Positions 23,832 to 30,900 of a stretch of 36,218 bases of DNA are shown piece by piece. The stretch is taken from positions 1 to 36,218 of the forward strand of contig JALUPA010000162.1 of NCBI GenBank assembly GCA_027054335.1, given 5' to 3'. Numbering within the stretch: position 1 is the first letter of the stretch; each line of letters begins with the position of its first letter. This DNA comes from Ardenticatenaceae bacterium. GTDB lineage: Bacteria; Chloroflexota; Anaerolineae; Promineifilales; Promineifilaceae. The notes under the pieces are model-generated. The model did no database searches and was not told where the DNA came from. It saw nothing but the letters and a program-made list of their open reading frames with translations. The translations under genes and the position numbers were made by a program.

Positions 23832-23855
23832 GACAATTTTACAAAATTGTCCTAC
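23828..23855. repeat. Perfect 13-bp palindrome supplying the hemW stop codon
   Basis: Arms GTAGGACAATTTT and AAAATTGTCCTAC flank a 2-nt loop. The hemW TAG (23829-23831) is inside the left arm. The layout matches the GTAGGGCGATTT family at 2488, 27358 and 29185, but the arm sequence differs. It could terminate transcription weakly. Confidence 0.85.
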
Positions 23856-23897
23856 GTGAGTCCGCGAAAATCTGTCTTATTCGTGTCATCTGTGGTT

Positions 23898-24347
23898 CTA
23901 TGGCTCCTCATCAAGCCGCACGATGTCCAGCGGGGTATCCTGGAGCCAGGGTGACTTCCAGGACGCGGCGTTGTTGGGCGGTGTTACCCGGTTCGCCGAC
24001 GGTGGCGCCCCGGTTGAGGCTGCTCAGGGTGGCGCGGGGCGGCGCAGCCAGACGAATGGCCGGGTTCCAACTGGTGAGGGTAGTCGCCAAACCGTCCATC
24101 TCCAAAGCACGAGCAATCAGTCCCACGGACTGAACGCAGAACGGTCAGGCGGGAACCAGCAGAACGCCGTCAATCTTCTCCCCGCGGATGGCTTCCCGGA
24201 TGGCGGGAATGGTTTTGCGGACGGTGCGGCGCTGTTTTTGGCTCGTTGGTAAATTTTATAATTGGGCGTCCCGCTGGTTTGCAGGTCAGCCAGCCAGCCG
24301 CTTTCGTAAGTCTCACCCCACGCATCCAGATTTTCTACAATGTCCAT
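23898..24347 (-). pseudogene. Broken gene for a GrdB/PrdB-like reductase, with TGA at the redox Cys/Sec position
   Basis: The start is ATG 24347, with GGAGG 8 nt upstream. The N-terminus MDIVENLDAWGETYESGWLA and the C-terminal part (TIPAIREAIRGEKIDGVLLV, then VGLIARALEMDGLATTLTSWN, PPRATLSSLNRGATVGEPG and QQRRVLEVTL) resemble the glycine/sarcosine/betaine reductase component B family. They lie in different frames. As I recall the family, roughly 100 middle residues are missing, so an internal deletion joined near 24220-24240 is likely. A second frameshift near 23940 puts the true tail (DTPLDIVRLDEEP, TAG at 23900-23898) in another frame. TGA at 24147-24145 stands in VPA-TGA-PFC, where the family has Cys or selenocysteine in a CxxC-type site. 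The deletion and frameshifts rule out an intact protein. Confidence 0.75.
24117..24133 (-). other. Possible bacterial SECIS-like stem-loop
   Basis: On the minus strand TCAGTCC and GGACTGA form a perfect 7-bp stem with loop GTG. The loop starts 18 nt after the in-frame TGA of the GrdB-like pseudogene. Bacterial SECIS elements lie just downstream of the UGA with a G in a small apical loop, so position and loop fit. The stem could be chance, and the gene is broken. Confidence 0.35.
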
Positions 24348-24514
24348 CAATTCTGCCTCCTTTATTTTTGCGCCAGTGTAACGGCCGTTGCGTCACAAAC
24401 CGGAATCTACCTTACAAACACGGTAAGCAACCACGGCTACGAAAGCGAGTAGGGTAGCAAGCCGGCGAGTTACTGCTGCTTTCGCAAACAGCACTTTTCC
24501 AACAAGCCCCCTCC

Positions 24515-24548
24515 GAACCGGACTTGAACCTTTCAGCTCATCCGGCTC
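24515..24548 (-). ncRNA. Group II intron domain V
   Basis: The 34-nt sequence starts GAGCCGGATGAG and ends AAGTCCGGTTC. It folds into the two-stem hairpin with a GAAA-type tip, and the AGC catalytic triad region is near the base. It is the catalytic heart of the intron and lies 11 nt beyond the stop of the intron protein gene. Confidence 0.88.
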
Positions 24549-24558
24549 TCCAGTAACT

Positions 24559-26424
24559 TTAACGAACGCGCTTTCCGTCATATTTTCCGAGTGTTATTCG
24601 TTTATGACATTCGGTGCAGATAAACAACGTTTTCCGCCTACGGGCTATCATTTCCTTTACCCAATTGGGCTTGGTTTTTCTGCCCTGCCATTGTCGTTTC
24701 AGGTCTGCTAATTTTCTGACATGATGGCCCTCTAACGGCCCTTTCTTGCCGCATAATTCGCATTCCTCTTTGAGTAACCTTTCCACAAGTTCGCTTCGGG
24801 TACTCTGAACAACATATGGGGGTACGATGTTATCTGCCAAATAATCAGGTTGGCTGCGCTTTTGGGATTTCTCCCCACATCTGGCAATGAGTGGACGTTT
24901 ACCTTCTCGCTCAATGATCACTGCGATGTGGGTCATTTCGTCCCCTTGCCCCTTCCGTTTGTGCTTCTTGTAGATGTCCGTTTTCTTGCATTTGTGTTTG
25001 GCTGCCAGTGTATGCACCAATGATTCCATGCAATAGTAACGCACTTTGTACAAGCCGCTTCTCCCGGTTGAGGCAAGTGCATAATACTGCTGTAACCCGC
25101 GTATTTCCTGTCCGAATGTGTTTGTGATGTCATAGTCGCTCCGGTCAAGGATATATCCCCGTTGGTGTGGCTTTCCCTTCTTGGTATATTTCCGACACCA
25201 TTTGGTGATAACGTTCGCTGGGATATTCAGTTTTATGTTGCCGTTCACGCTTCTGCGCTTTTTACCATCCTTGTACTTTGTCACCTTGTTGTCGTCTATT
25301 GAGATGCTGATTTCGTATCCCAAGAAACGCGCCTTCTCGCGTTTGGCATTGGTGATAAGCGTTTTCTTTTGTGAGACTTCCAATCCGAGGGTTGTCAAGA
25401 ATTCGCTTATTTCTTCTTTGATAGCGATGGCTTCTTGGCGACTGCCGATAAAACCAAGCAAGAAATCATCAGCATACCGTACATAGCGCAATCTCCGATA
25501 ATTCGGGTCATGTGTCATTTGTGTTGGTATTTGCCGCAATTTTCTGCCCAGTTCCGTATACTCTTCCCAGTCTGCCTTCACAATTTCTGCATCTACGCCT
25601 CGACTTTCTCGTCTGAGCGCCCGACTTTTTGTGTTATTGCGTTTGCTGAGGAGTTTTTGATATTCTGGATTCGCTTCCTTTTTCTTCCCTTTGGTATATT
25701 TGGGTATCAGTTCATCTTCTATCCATTGATCTAATTCATGGAGTACGATGTTGGATAAGAGCGGACTGATAACACCGCCTTGTGGTGTCCCGGAGTGTGT
25801 CTGATGGTAAATCCAATCTTCCACATATCCAGCTTTCAACATACCTTTGATAAGTTTTAGAAAACGATTGTCCCGAATATCTCGGCTAAGTATTTCCAAG
25901 ATGGTTTTGTGGGGGATGTTATCGAAGCAACCTTTGATGTCGCCTTCGATAAACCAGGTGACGCCTGTCCATTTCTTCTGGATGCTTTTTAATGCTGTCA
26001 GACAGCCCCGGTTAGGGCGAAACCCATGACTGCTATCCCTGAAGCGTGGTTCGTAGTACGCCTCTAACGCCATTCGCATCACTTCCTGAACCATTTTGTC
26101 GTTCCATGATGGGATGGAGATAGGACGCTGTTGTCCATCTGCTTTGGGGACATACTTTCGGTTTGCTGGTTTCCACTTATAGTTACTATTTTCCAGTTGC
26201 CGGATAATGGTCTCTATCCGTTTCAACGACATTCCTTGTATGGTGTCATTGGGATCGCTTCCTGCTGTTGTGCTGCCATCGTTAGCATATAATTTGGCAT
26301 ATGCTTTCAGAAACAGTCCTTTACGCCGTATGTTGCGATACACACGCTGTAAAGGCAGACGACGTTTACCCCTATCGTTAATTACATGTAGGTACTTGTC
26401 TGCTAAGAGCATTTCGCTTGTCAT
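24559..26424 (-). CDS. ltrA: Group II intron reverse transcriptase/maturase with HNH endonuclease (LtrA-like)
   Basis: The protein has 621 aa from ATG 26424, which has AAGGAG 6 nt upstream. An ATG at 26439 would overlap that site. The RT domain has RPISIPSWNDKMVQEV (about 100), HGFRPNRGCLTAL (133-145), GDIKGCFDNI (161-170), SGTPQGGVISPLLSNI (211-226) and catalytic YADD (317-320). A maturase X domain (about 400-475, FGQEIRGLQQYYALA) follows. A C-terminal HNH nuclease is present, with Cys555, Cys558, His567-His568, Cys603, Cys606 and His607. No stop or frameshift is visible, so the protein should be active. It splices the intron RNA and copies it into target DNA. Codon use is more AT-rich than in the neighbours. 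Confidence 0.95.
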   Translation of the reverse strand: MTSEMLLADKYLHVINDRGKRRLPLQRVYRNIRRKGLFLKAYAKLYANDGSTTAGSDPNDTIQGMSLKRIETIIRQLENSNYKWKPANRKYVPKADGQQRPISIPSWNDKMVQEVMRMALEAYYEPRFRDSSHGFRPNRGCLTALKSIQKKWTGVTWFIEGDIKGCFDNIPHKTILEILSRDIRDNRFLKLIKGMLKAGYVEDWIYHQTHSGTPQGGVISPLLSNIVLHELDQWIEDELIPKYTKGKKKEANPEYQKLLSKRNNTKSRALRRESRGVDAEIVKADWEEYTELGRKLRQIPTQMTHDPNYRRLRYVRYADDFLLGFIGSRQEAIAIKEEISEFLTTLGLEVSQKKTLITNAKREKARFLGYEISISIDDNKVTKYKDGKKRRSVNGNIKLNIPANVITKWCRKYTKKGKPHQRGYILDRSDYDITNTFGQEIRGLQQYYALASTGRSGLYKVRYYCMESLVHTLAAKHKCKKTDIYKKHKRKGQGDEMTHIAVIIEREGKRPLIARCGEKSQKRSQPDYLADNIVPPYVVQSTRSELVERLLKEECELCGKKGPLEGHHVRKLADLKRQWQGRKTKPNWVKEMIARRRKTLFICTECHKRITLGKYDGKRVR

Positions 26425-27055
26425 AACTTTCTCCTTCATGTGAGTTACCTGTGCCCCTTCGCCATGTAGTCGGCATTACCCGACCTCAGACTACTATGGG
26501 CACTCCGTTACCATATGCCTCTCGGCACTTAGGCAATCCCTGAGTTCCTATTGATTGACGTTCTAGGCCGACTTAGGTCTCCCGTTTGTATCCTTACCAG
26601 CTCTCAATGAGCCGTGTTACAGATGATTAACTTGCGGTTTGACGTTGAATCTATCATTCCGCCATCTGTACCCAAGTTTCAGCCAGTTTGCTTGGGGAAC
26701 CGTTTTTCTTTCACTGGATACTAGGATTCAGGCAGTCTAGCTTTGACCATATCAGCCACACCTTGCGTCGTCGTCTTGGGAGTTTCTGGCCTCCCTCAAC
26801 TCGCTTTACTGAGATGCTGTGTTCACAGCCTCCTTTCGGGGAACTGCTAACTCAGTTGGTGTTACAGCGGTTGTTAACATGCTGTAGCTTCCTTTGGAAG
26901 CAATCTAATCAATAAGCACACAGGCGCACTTCTACCACACCCCTATCACAAATATCAGGTGGTTGTCAGGTGGTTGGCAGACGGCCGTCACGTACTTTAC
27001 CAGAAGGGATGGCATAATGGCAGCGTGTGTGGTTCTTTGCTTTCGGAGGTGTAGT

Positions 27056-27361
27056 ATGTCAATCTCAAAAAGTCTTTTGCAGCGGGGGATAGCTTTGGCC
27101 AAGATGGGGAAATGGGATGACGCCCGGTTGGTGCTGACTGCCGTCATCGAAGAGGAGTCCGAAAATAAAACAGCCTGGCAGTGGTATATGAAAACGTTCC
27201 AGACCAACGGTGAGCGGGCCGAAGCGTGCCGCCGGTGGCTGCAATACGAACCGTTTAACCTGACAGCCCGCGCCGAAATGAAAAAAGCTGCCAACCGGCT
27301 TAAGGCCGACGGCTTTTTGCGGCATCGGTTGGGGGCCGGCTTTCTCCTTACGGAAATGTAG
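27056..27361 (+). CDS. Small TPR-like protein (101 aa)
   Basis: The ATG at 27056 has GGAGGT 5 nt upstream, which sets the start. A longer frame from a TTG at 26963 is not supported. The protein (MSISKSLLQRGIALAKMGKWDDARLVLTAVIEEESENKTAWQWYMKTF..., ERAEACRRWLQYEPFNLTARAEM) has two helix pairs of TPR type, with the WDDARLVLTAVIEEES and AWQWYMK patterns common in Chloroflexota. It has no signal peptide and a basic C-terminus. It is probably a protein-contact module, and its partner is unknown. The stop TAG belongs to a palindrome. TGGCATAAT at 27010-27018, 37 nt upstream of the ATG, is an extended -10 candidate, but the -35 is weak. Confidence 0.75.
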   Translation: MSISKSLLQRGIALAKMGKWDDARLVLTAVIEEESENKTAWQWYMKTFQTNGERAEACRRWLQYEPFNLTARAEMKKAANRLKADGFLRHRLGAGFLLTEM

Positions 27362-27404
27362 GGCGATTTTGTCAATCACCGCCCGATTTACAAAACCGGG
27401 CTAC
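27358..27404. repeat. Diverged GTAGGGCGATTT-type inverted repeat with stop codon
   Basis: The outer arms GTAGGGCGATTTTGT and ACAAAACCGGGCTAC match with three mismatches. The loop contains a partial inner copy. The TAG of the TPR-like gene (27359-27361) lies in the left arm. The glycosyltransferase stop (27407) is 3 nt past the right arm, so the hairpin sits between two convergent genes and could end both transcripts. Confidence 0.7.
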
Positions 27405-27406
27405 AG

Positions 27407-28351
27407 TCAGGTTAACCGGTGCTTAAGGACACGTAGCCAGCCCCGTACCTGAATACCGGCCAGGATAACGGCCGTCACCGGCCGGGGATACTGCTCACTG
27501 TAAAACTTGCCGTAAAAAATCTTCATCGCCCGCACGGATTCTTTGGCTACCTTTACCCGTGTCTCTTTAGGCGGCCGGGCAATGTCCGCCGACTCCTTGC
27601 GTAGGCCGGAGCTGGCCCCCTTATAATGCAGCACCGTCACGTGCGGGTAGTAAATAATCTGGTAGCCGGCCTGGCGGATGCGGTAGCAAAAGTCAATATC
27701 CTCGCCATAGAAAAAGTACGTCTCATCCCAGCCGCCCAATTCCCGGCACAAGGCCATAGGCATCATCATAAATGACCCGGCAATCACGTCAATGGGATGG
27801 GTTTCGTTGAAGTTTTGGTAGGTCTGGAAGTAGCCGTCGAAGCGGGGCCGGCCGGGGAAGAGGCGGTTGAGGCCGGTAAAGTGGCATAGTGAGTTCCAGG
27901 GCGTGGGGAAGCCGCGATGGTTGTCCGGGTCGCGTTGGCCGTTGGGGTACATCAGCTTGACGGTGATCGCCCCGACTTCCGGGTGCGCGTCCAGGTAGGC
28001 TAACGGCCGTACCAAAGCCTCCCGCCCCACCCGCGTATCCGAATTGAGAAAAAGCACAACACGGCCGTGAGCGACGGCCGTCCCCTGATTATTCGCCGCC
28101 GAAAAACCCACATTTTCCTCATTCGCCAGCAAGACCGCTTCCGGATATTTTTGCTGCACCATCTCCTGGCTGCCGTCTGTGGAGGCGTTGTCCACCACGA
28201 TGGTCTCCAGGCCGCCGGGCGGTTTTTCCGCTGCGGCCAGTGAGTGCAGGCAGTCGTCCAGCAGTTGGCAGGTGTTGTAGTTGACGATGACGATGGAGAG
28301 ATTGGGAGATTGGAGATTGGGAGATTGGGAAATTGGAGATTGGTTGGTCAT
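27407..28351 (-). CDS. Family 2 glycosyltransferase
   Basis: The 314-aa protein has a GT-A fold: LSIVIVNYNTCQLLDDCLHSL, ETIVVDNASTDGSQEMV, NVGFSAANNQG, VLFLNSDTRV (the DxD-like metal motif), GAITVKLMYPNGQRD, a loop with HPIDVIAGSFMMMPMALCREL, and GEDIDFCYRIRQAGY with the catalytic-base ED pair. It resembles the rhamnosyltransferase-like GT2 group that adds sugars to polysaccharides. The acceptor is unknown. The first 18 residues (MTNQSPISQSPNLQ...) are encoded by a tandem DNA repeat (28296-28346), and no alternative ATG precedes the domain, so the repeat has become coding. It follows an ATPase gene by 10 nt in the same direction, and no other glycan genes are visible. Confidence 0.9.
   Translation of the reverse strand: MTNQSPISQSPNLQSPNLSIVIVNYNTCQLLDDCLHSLAAAEKPPGGLETIVVDNASTDGSQEMVQQKYPEAVLLANEENVGFSAANNQGTAVAHGRVVLFLNSDTRVGREALVRPLAYLDAHPEVGAITVKLMYPNGQRDPDNHRGFPTPWNSLCHFTGLNRLFPGRPRFDGYFQTYQNFNETHPIDVIAGSFMMMPMALCRELGGWDETYFFYGEDIDFCYRIRQAGYQIIYYPHVTVLHYKGASSGLRKESADIARPPKETRVKVAKESVRAMKIFYGKFYSEQYPRPVTAVILAGIQVRGWLRVLKHRLT
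28296..28346. repeat. Tandem GAGATTGGG-type repeats inside a gene start
   Basis: About six copies of an 8-9 bp unit (GAGATTGG with an optional extra G, one copy AAATTGG) overlap codons 3-18 of the glycosyltransferase gene. Confidence 0.85.
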
Positions 28352-28361
28352 GGCATTAGTC

Positions 28362-29168
28362 TTAGAGGTGACGGAGGTATTGCTCCGGGTTGTTCAGGAA
28401 GGAGCGGGTGAGGGTGACGTGTTCCAGTTCCTCGTAGGCGGCGGTCTGGATGGGGGCAAAGTCGAAGCTGAGAATCTGGGCGTCGGGAAAGGCCATGAGG
28501 ATGGGGGAATGGGTGGCGATGATGAATTGGCAATCCTGGGCGGTCATTTGTCTGAGCATGGAGAGTAAAGTCAGTTGGTGCATGGGGGACAGGGGCGTCT
28601 CCGGTTCGTCCAGCAGGTAGAGGCCGCCGGGCTGGAGGCGGGATTGGAACAGTTCCAGGAAACTTTCGCCGTGGGAGTAGGTGTGCAGATTACGGCCGTG
28701 CTGCGCCCGCAGCGCCTGTAACTCACTCACATGGGGCATTTTAGCCAGCCCTTTAGCCGTGTCTGATCGGCCGGTATATTCCCGGTCTACCCGCTGAATC
28801 TCCGCCAGTAGTTCCGCTTCCATCCGGTTGAGCCGCTTGACGTAGCCAAAGAAATCTTCGGCCCGCAAGAAAAATCCCTGGTGAATCTTGATGCGCCATA
28901 CCAGCCGCAGGAGATTGGCTAACTCCTGTACATGATCCAGAGAACTGTCCCGCTCTACGTCTTCGCTGCCCACGGTGTACGCGCCTACGGCCGTAGCCAG
29001 CGCTTCCAAAAAGGTAGACTTGCCGGAGCCATTCTCACCCACCAAAAATGTCACCGGCGCGGTCAACTCCACCTGGCGGAAATGGCGCACCGCTGGAATA
29101 TTGAAAGGAAACTGTTCCGCCTGCTCGGCCGGAATAGGGTTCAGGCGAATGGCGCGTAAATGAATCAT
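28362..29168 (-). CDS. ABC-type/RecF-like AAA ATPase (SMC-hinge-free)
   Basis: The protein has 268 aa from ATG 29168 (MIHLRAIRLNPIPAEQ). A TTG further upstream lies inside a palindrome and is unlikely. Walker A is GENGSGKST (44-52), the ABC-like signature is in HTYSHGESFLELF, Walker B is GGLYLLDEPET and the H-loop is FIIATHSPILMA. The overall layout matches PF13304-type AAA_21 ATPases, in which a short insert replaces the long coiled coil of SMC or RecF. Family members act in DNA repair, defence modules or other regulated systems. No nuclease or effector gene is next to it; the neighbour 10 nt downstream is a glycosyltransferase. I therefore do not call it a defence gene. The role is unknown. 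Confidence 0.85.
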   Translation of the reverse strand: MIHLRAIRLNPIPAEQAEQFPFNIPAVRHFRQVELTAPVTFLVGENGSGKSTFLEALATAVGAYTVGSEDVERDSSLDHVQELANLLRLVWRIKIHQGFFLRAEDFFGYVKRLNRMEAELLAEIQRVDREYTGRSDTAKGLAKMPHVSELQALRAQHGRNLHTYSHGESFLELFQSRLQPGGLYLLDEPETPLSPMHQLTLLSMLRQMTAQDCQFIIATHSPILMAFPDAQILSFDFAPIQTAAYEELEHVTLTRSFLNNPEQYLRHL

Positions 29169-29184
29169 CCCGCCAATTGTGCCG

Positions 29185-29216
29185 TTTGTAGGGCGATTTG
29201 CCAAATCGCCTTACAA
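29185..29216. repeat. GTAGGGCGATTT-type palindrome in a spacer
   Basis: Arms TTGTAGGGCGATTTG and CAAATCGCCTTACAA pair with one mismatch. It lies 16 nt upstream of the ATPase start (29168), and the same core is at 2488-2511. Confidence 0.85.
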
Positions 29217-29230
29217 GCGCCCAACATCTG

Positions 29231-29258
29231 TTGACGCACCCCCTATTAAGATTACAAT
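29231..29258 (+). promoter_or_regulatory. Candidate sigma70 promoter for the flavin oxidoreductase
   Basis: TTGACG (29231-29236) and TACAAT (29253-29258) are separated by 16 nt, 91 nt upstream of the ATG. A second TACAAT lies at 29268. Between promoter and gene, 29303-29334 holds about four degenerate 8-bp repeats (GTCACCCT type). Confidence 0.5.
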
Positions 29259-29302
29259 TAGATCAGGTACAATAAAACCAAGATGACAGAATGATCTGCA
29301 CC

Positions 29303-29334
29303 TTGTCACCCTATCACCCTGTCACCTTGTCATA
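29303..29334. repeat. Short tandem repeats of a GTCACCCT-like unit
   Basis: Imperfect copies GTCACCCT, ATCACCCT, GTCACCTT and GTCATAG follow each other just upstream of the flavin oxidoreductase ribosome site. Confidence 0.75.
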
Positions 29335-29349
29335 GCAAGAGGAGACACC

Positions 29350-30540
29350 ATGACCACCTACGATTACCTCATCATTGGCGCCGGTATTTTTGGCCTGACG
29401 GCCGCAGTGGAGCTAAACATGCGGGGCCACAGCGTCGCGCTGCTCGATCCCGGCCCCATCCCCCACCCCCTGGCCGCATCCACCGACATCAGCAAAGTCG
29501 TGCGCATGGAATATGGCGACGACGAGCAGTATATGGCGATGGTGGAGCAGGCAATTACCGGTTGGCACGAGTGGAACATGCGCTTTGGCATGGTTTACCA
29601 TCAGGTCGGCGTGACGATGCTCACGCGACGGCCGTTGCAGCCAGGCGATTATGAGTATGAAAGTCTGATGCTGCTTATCAAACGGGGCCATCGCCCGGAC
29701 AGATTGGAACCGGACGACATTCGCCGCCGCTTTCCCGCCTGGAATGCGGACGTGTACGTGGACGGCTTTTACCACTCCCGCGGCGGTTATGCAGAAAGCG
29801 GCCGGGTGATCGAGGCGTTGGCAGACAAAGCGGACGTTGAAGGGGTCTACCTGCGCGCCGGCCGTACTGTGAATGAGATTTTGCTGAAAAACGGCCGTTG
29901 TCAGGGCGTCAATACCGTCGAGGGCGAAACCTTTTCCGCCGGACACGTCATTGTGGCCGCCGGGGCCTGGACGCACATCCTGCTGCCGGAACTGGCCGGG
30001 GTGATGCGGGCATCCGGCCATCCCGTCTTCCATCTAAAAGTGTCAGACAGATACCTGTTCAGCCCGCCCAAGTTTGTTGTCTTTACGGCCGACATCACTC
30101 ACAGCGGCTGGTACGGCTTCCCCTACCACCCGGATGAGCGCGTAGTCAAAATTGCCAATTACGGCGTGGGGCAGACGCTGCACCCGGCCGAGGACGAGCG
30201 GCTGGTTACGGTGGAAGATGAACACACGCTGCGCCAATTCCTGGCCGAGACCTTCCCGGCGCTACTGGACGCGCCCATCGTCTACACGCGCCGCTGCCTG
30301 TACAGCGACACCCTGGACGAGCATTTCTGGATTGACCGCCACCCGGAGATTGAGGGGCTGACGGTAGCGGCCGGGGGCAGCGGCCACGCCTTCAAATTTG
30401 CCCCCATCCTGGGCGGCCTCATCGCCGACGCGGCCGAAGGGTTTGTCAACGAATGGCTGCTCAAATTCGCTTGGCGTGAGTTGACGCCGGAGACGGCCGG
30501 GCAGGAACCGGCCCGTTATCATGGCGGCGCAGATTCATAG
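29350..30540 (+). CDS. FAD-dependent oxidoreductase of the sarcosine oxidase / DAO family
   Basis: The 396-aa protein has an N-terminal dinucleotide fold, YDYLIIGAGIFGLTAAVEL (4-22). STDISKVVRMEYGDD (44-58) matches the sarcosine oxidase pattern. Cys316 in RRCLYSDTLDEHFWIDRHP is at the covalent flavinylation site of monomeric sarcosine oxidase, and AGGSGHAFKFAPILGGLIAD (341-360) is the second FAD signature. The enzyme should oxidise a secondary or primary amine (sarcosine, N-methyl amino acid or similar) to an imine with O2, making H2O2. The exact substrate is unknown. AGGAG lies 7 nt before the ATG. It is single, with its own promoter, and no electron-transfer subunits follow. A link to folate one-carbon metabolism through folD is possible but not shown. 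Confidence 0.9.
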   Translation: MTTYDYLIIGAGIFGLTAAVELNMRGHSVALLDPGPIPHPLAASTDISKVVRMEYGDDEQYMAMVEQAITGWHEWNMRFGMVYHQVGVTMLTRRPLQPGDYEYESLMLLIKRGHRPDRLEPDDIRRRFPAWNADVYVDGFYHSRGGYAESGRVIEALADKADVEGVYLRAGRTVNEILLKNGRCQGVNTVEGETFSAGHVIVAAGAWTHILLPELAGVMRASGHPVFHLKVSDRYLFSPPKFVVFTADITHSGWYGFPYHPDERVVKIANYGVGQTLHPAEDERLVTVEDEHTLRQFLAETFPALLDAPIVYTRRCLYSDTLDEHFWIDRHPEIEGLTVAAGGSGHAFKFAPILGGLIADAAEGFVNEWLLKFAWRELTPETAGQEPARYHGGADS

Positions 30541-30551
30541 ATGAGTCTACT

Positions 30552-30823
30552 GAAAAAAGCCGCGGATTGCGCGGATTTGTCTGGATTTTTTTCTGGTAAA
30601 TCTCCGCGCTCTCCGCATCCTCTGCGGTTTTTTCAGTAAAGTCATAGATCCAAACAATCATTTTTAGCCGCGGATTGCGCGGATTTGGAGGATTTGGCGC
30701 GTTTTTACGTAGAATAATCCTGAGTCTTCCGAAAAAAGCCCTTTGGCAGACAAAACAGCGCAAATTTTAGTCGAGTAAAATCCAGATAATCCGCGCAATC
30801 CGCGGCTTTTTTCGGTAAAGTCA
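30552..30823. repeat. Cluster of direct and inverted CCGCGGATTGCGCGGATT-type repeats
   Basis: The 360-nt gap 30541-30900 has no gene that I can support. It holds at least three copies of a unit starting AGCCGCGGATTGCGCGGATT: forward at about 30559 and 30666, inverted at about 30784-30809. It also holds related inverted sequence at 30599-30650 (CTCTGCGG then TTTTTTCAG). A forward copy at 30552 and inverted copies at 30650 and 30823 are bounded by ACTGAAAAAA or its complement TTTTTTCAGTAAAGTC. A final GC-rich palindrome (GGCGAGATGGGCG-type, about 30853-30890) sits just after the alpha-2-macroglobulin stop. Confidence 0.75.
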
Positions 30824-30900
30824 ATCCTGGCAGAATAAACCTGTCTTCCGCCCATCTCGCCCCAAACCCGGCCGCGTGGGGGCGAGATGGCGCGGCATAA

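Larger units (their letters stand above)
24449..26929 (-). mobile_element. Group II intron with encoded RT-maturase-endonuclease
   Basis: On the minus strand the element begins with GTGCGCC (5' end at 26929), the usual group II start. It has about 500 nt of structured RNA before the protein gene. A textbook 34-nt domain V follows the gene, at 24548-24515: GAGCCGGATGAGCTGAAAGG, then TTCAAGTCCGGTTC. A domain VI-like hairpin (TGCTG...CAGCA) is next, and the end is near CCCTAC (about 24449, uncertain by a few bases). The stretch 26440-26929 with no protein gene is domains I-III of the intron. It sits between the 101-aa TPR-like gene and the GrdB-like pseudogene, in what looks like the latter's upstream region. 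It contains no ACGGCCGT octamer, unlike the rest of the window, which supports recent arrival. Confidence 0.85.

Noticed and set aside
24145-24147. Calling the GrdB-like gene a working selenoprotein
   Set aside because: The internal deletion and frameshifts mean that reading TGA as selenocysteine would not restore a complete protein.
26963-27055. N-terminal extension of the TPR-like protein from a TTG
   Set aside because: The ATG at 27056 has a perfect GGAGGT. The extension is Cys-rich and unlike the family.
28362-29168. Defence-system ATPase
   Set aside because: AAA_21-type ATPases occur in defence modules, but no nuclease, TOPRIM, RT or effector partner is next to this one.
30541-30900. 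Small minus-strand frames in the repeat spacer
   Set aside because: They are made of the repeated units themselves and have no ribosome sites.
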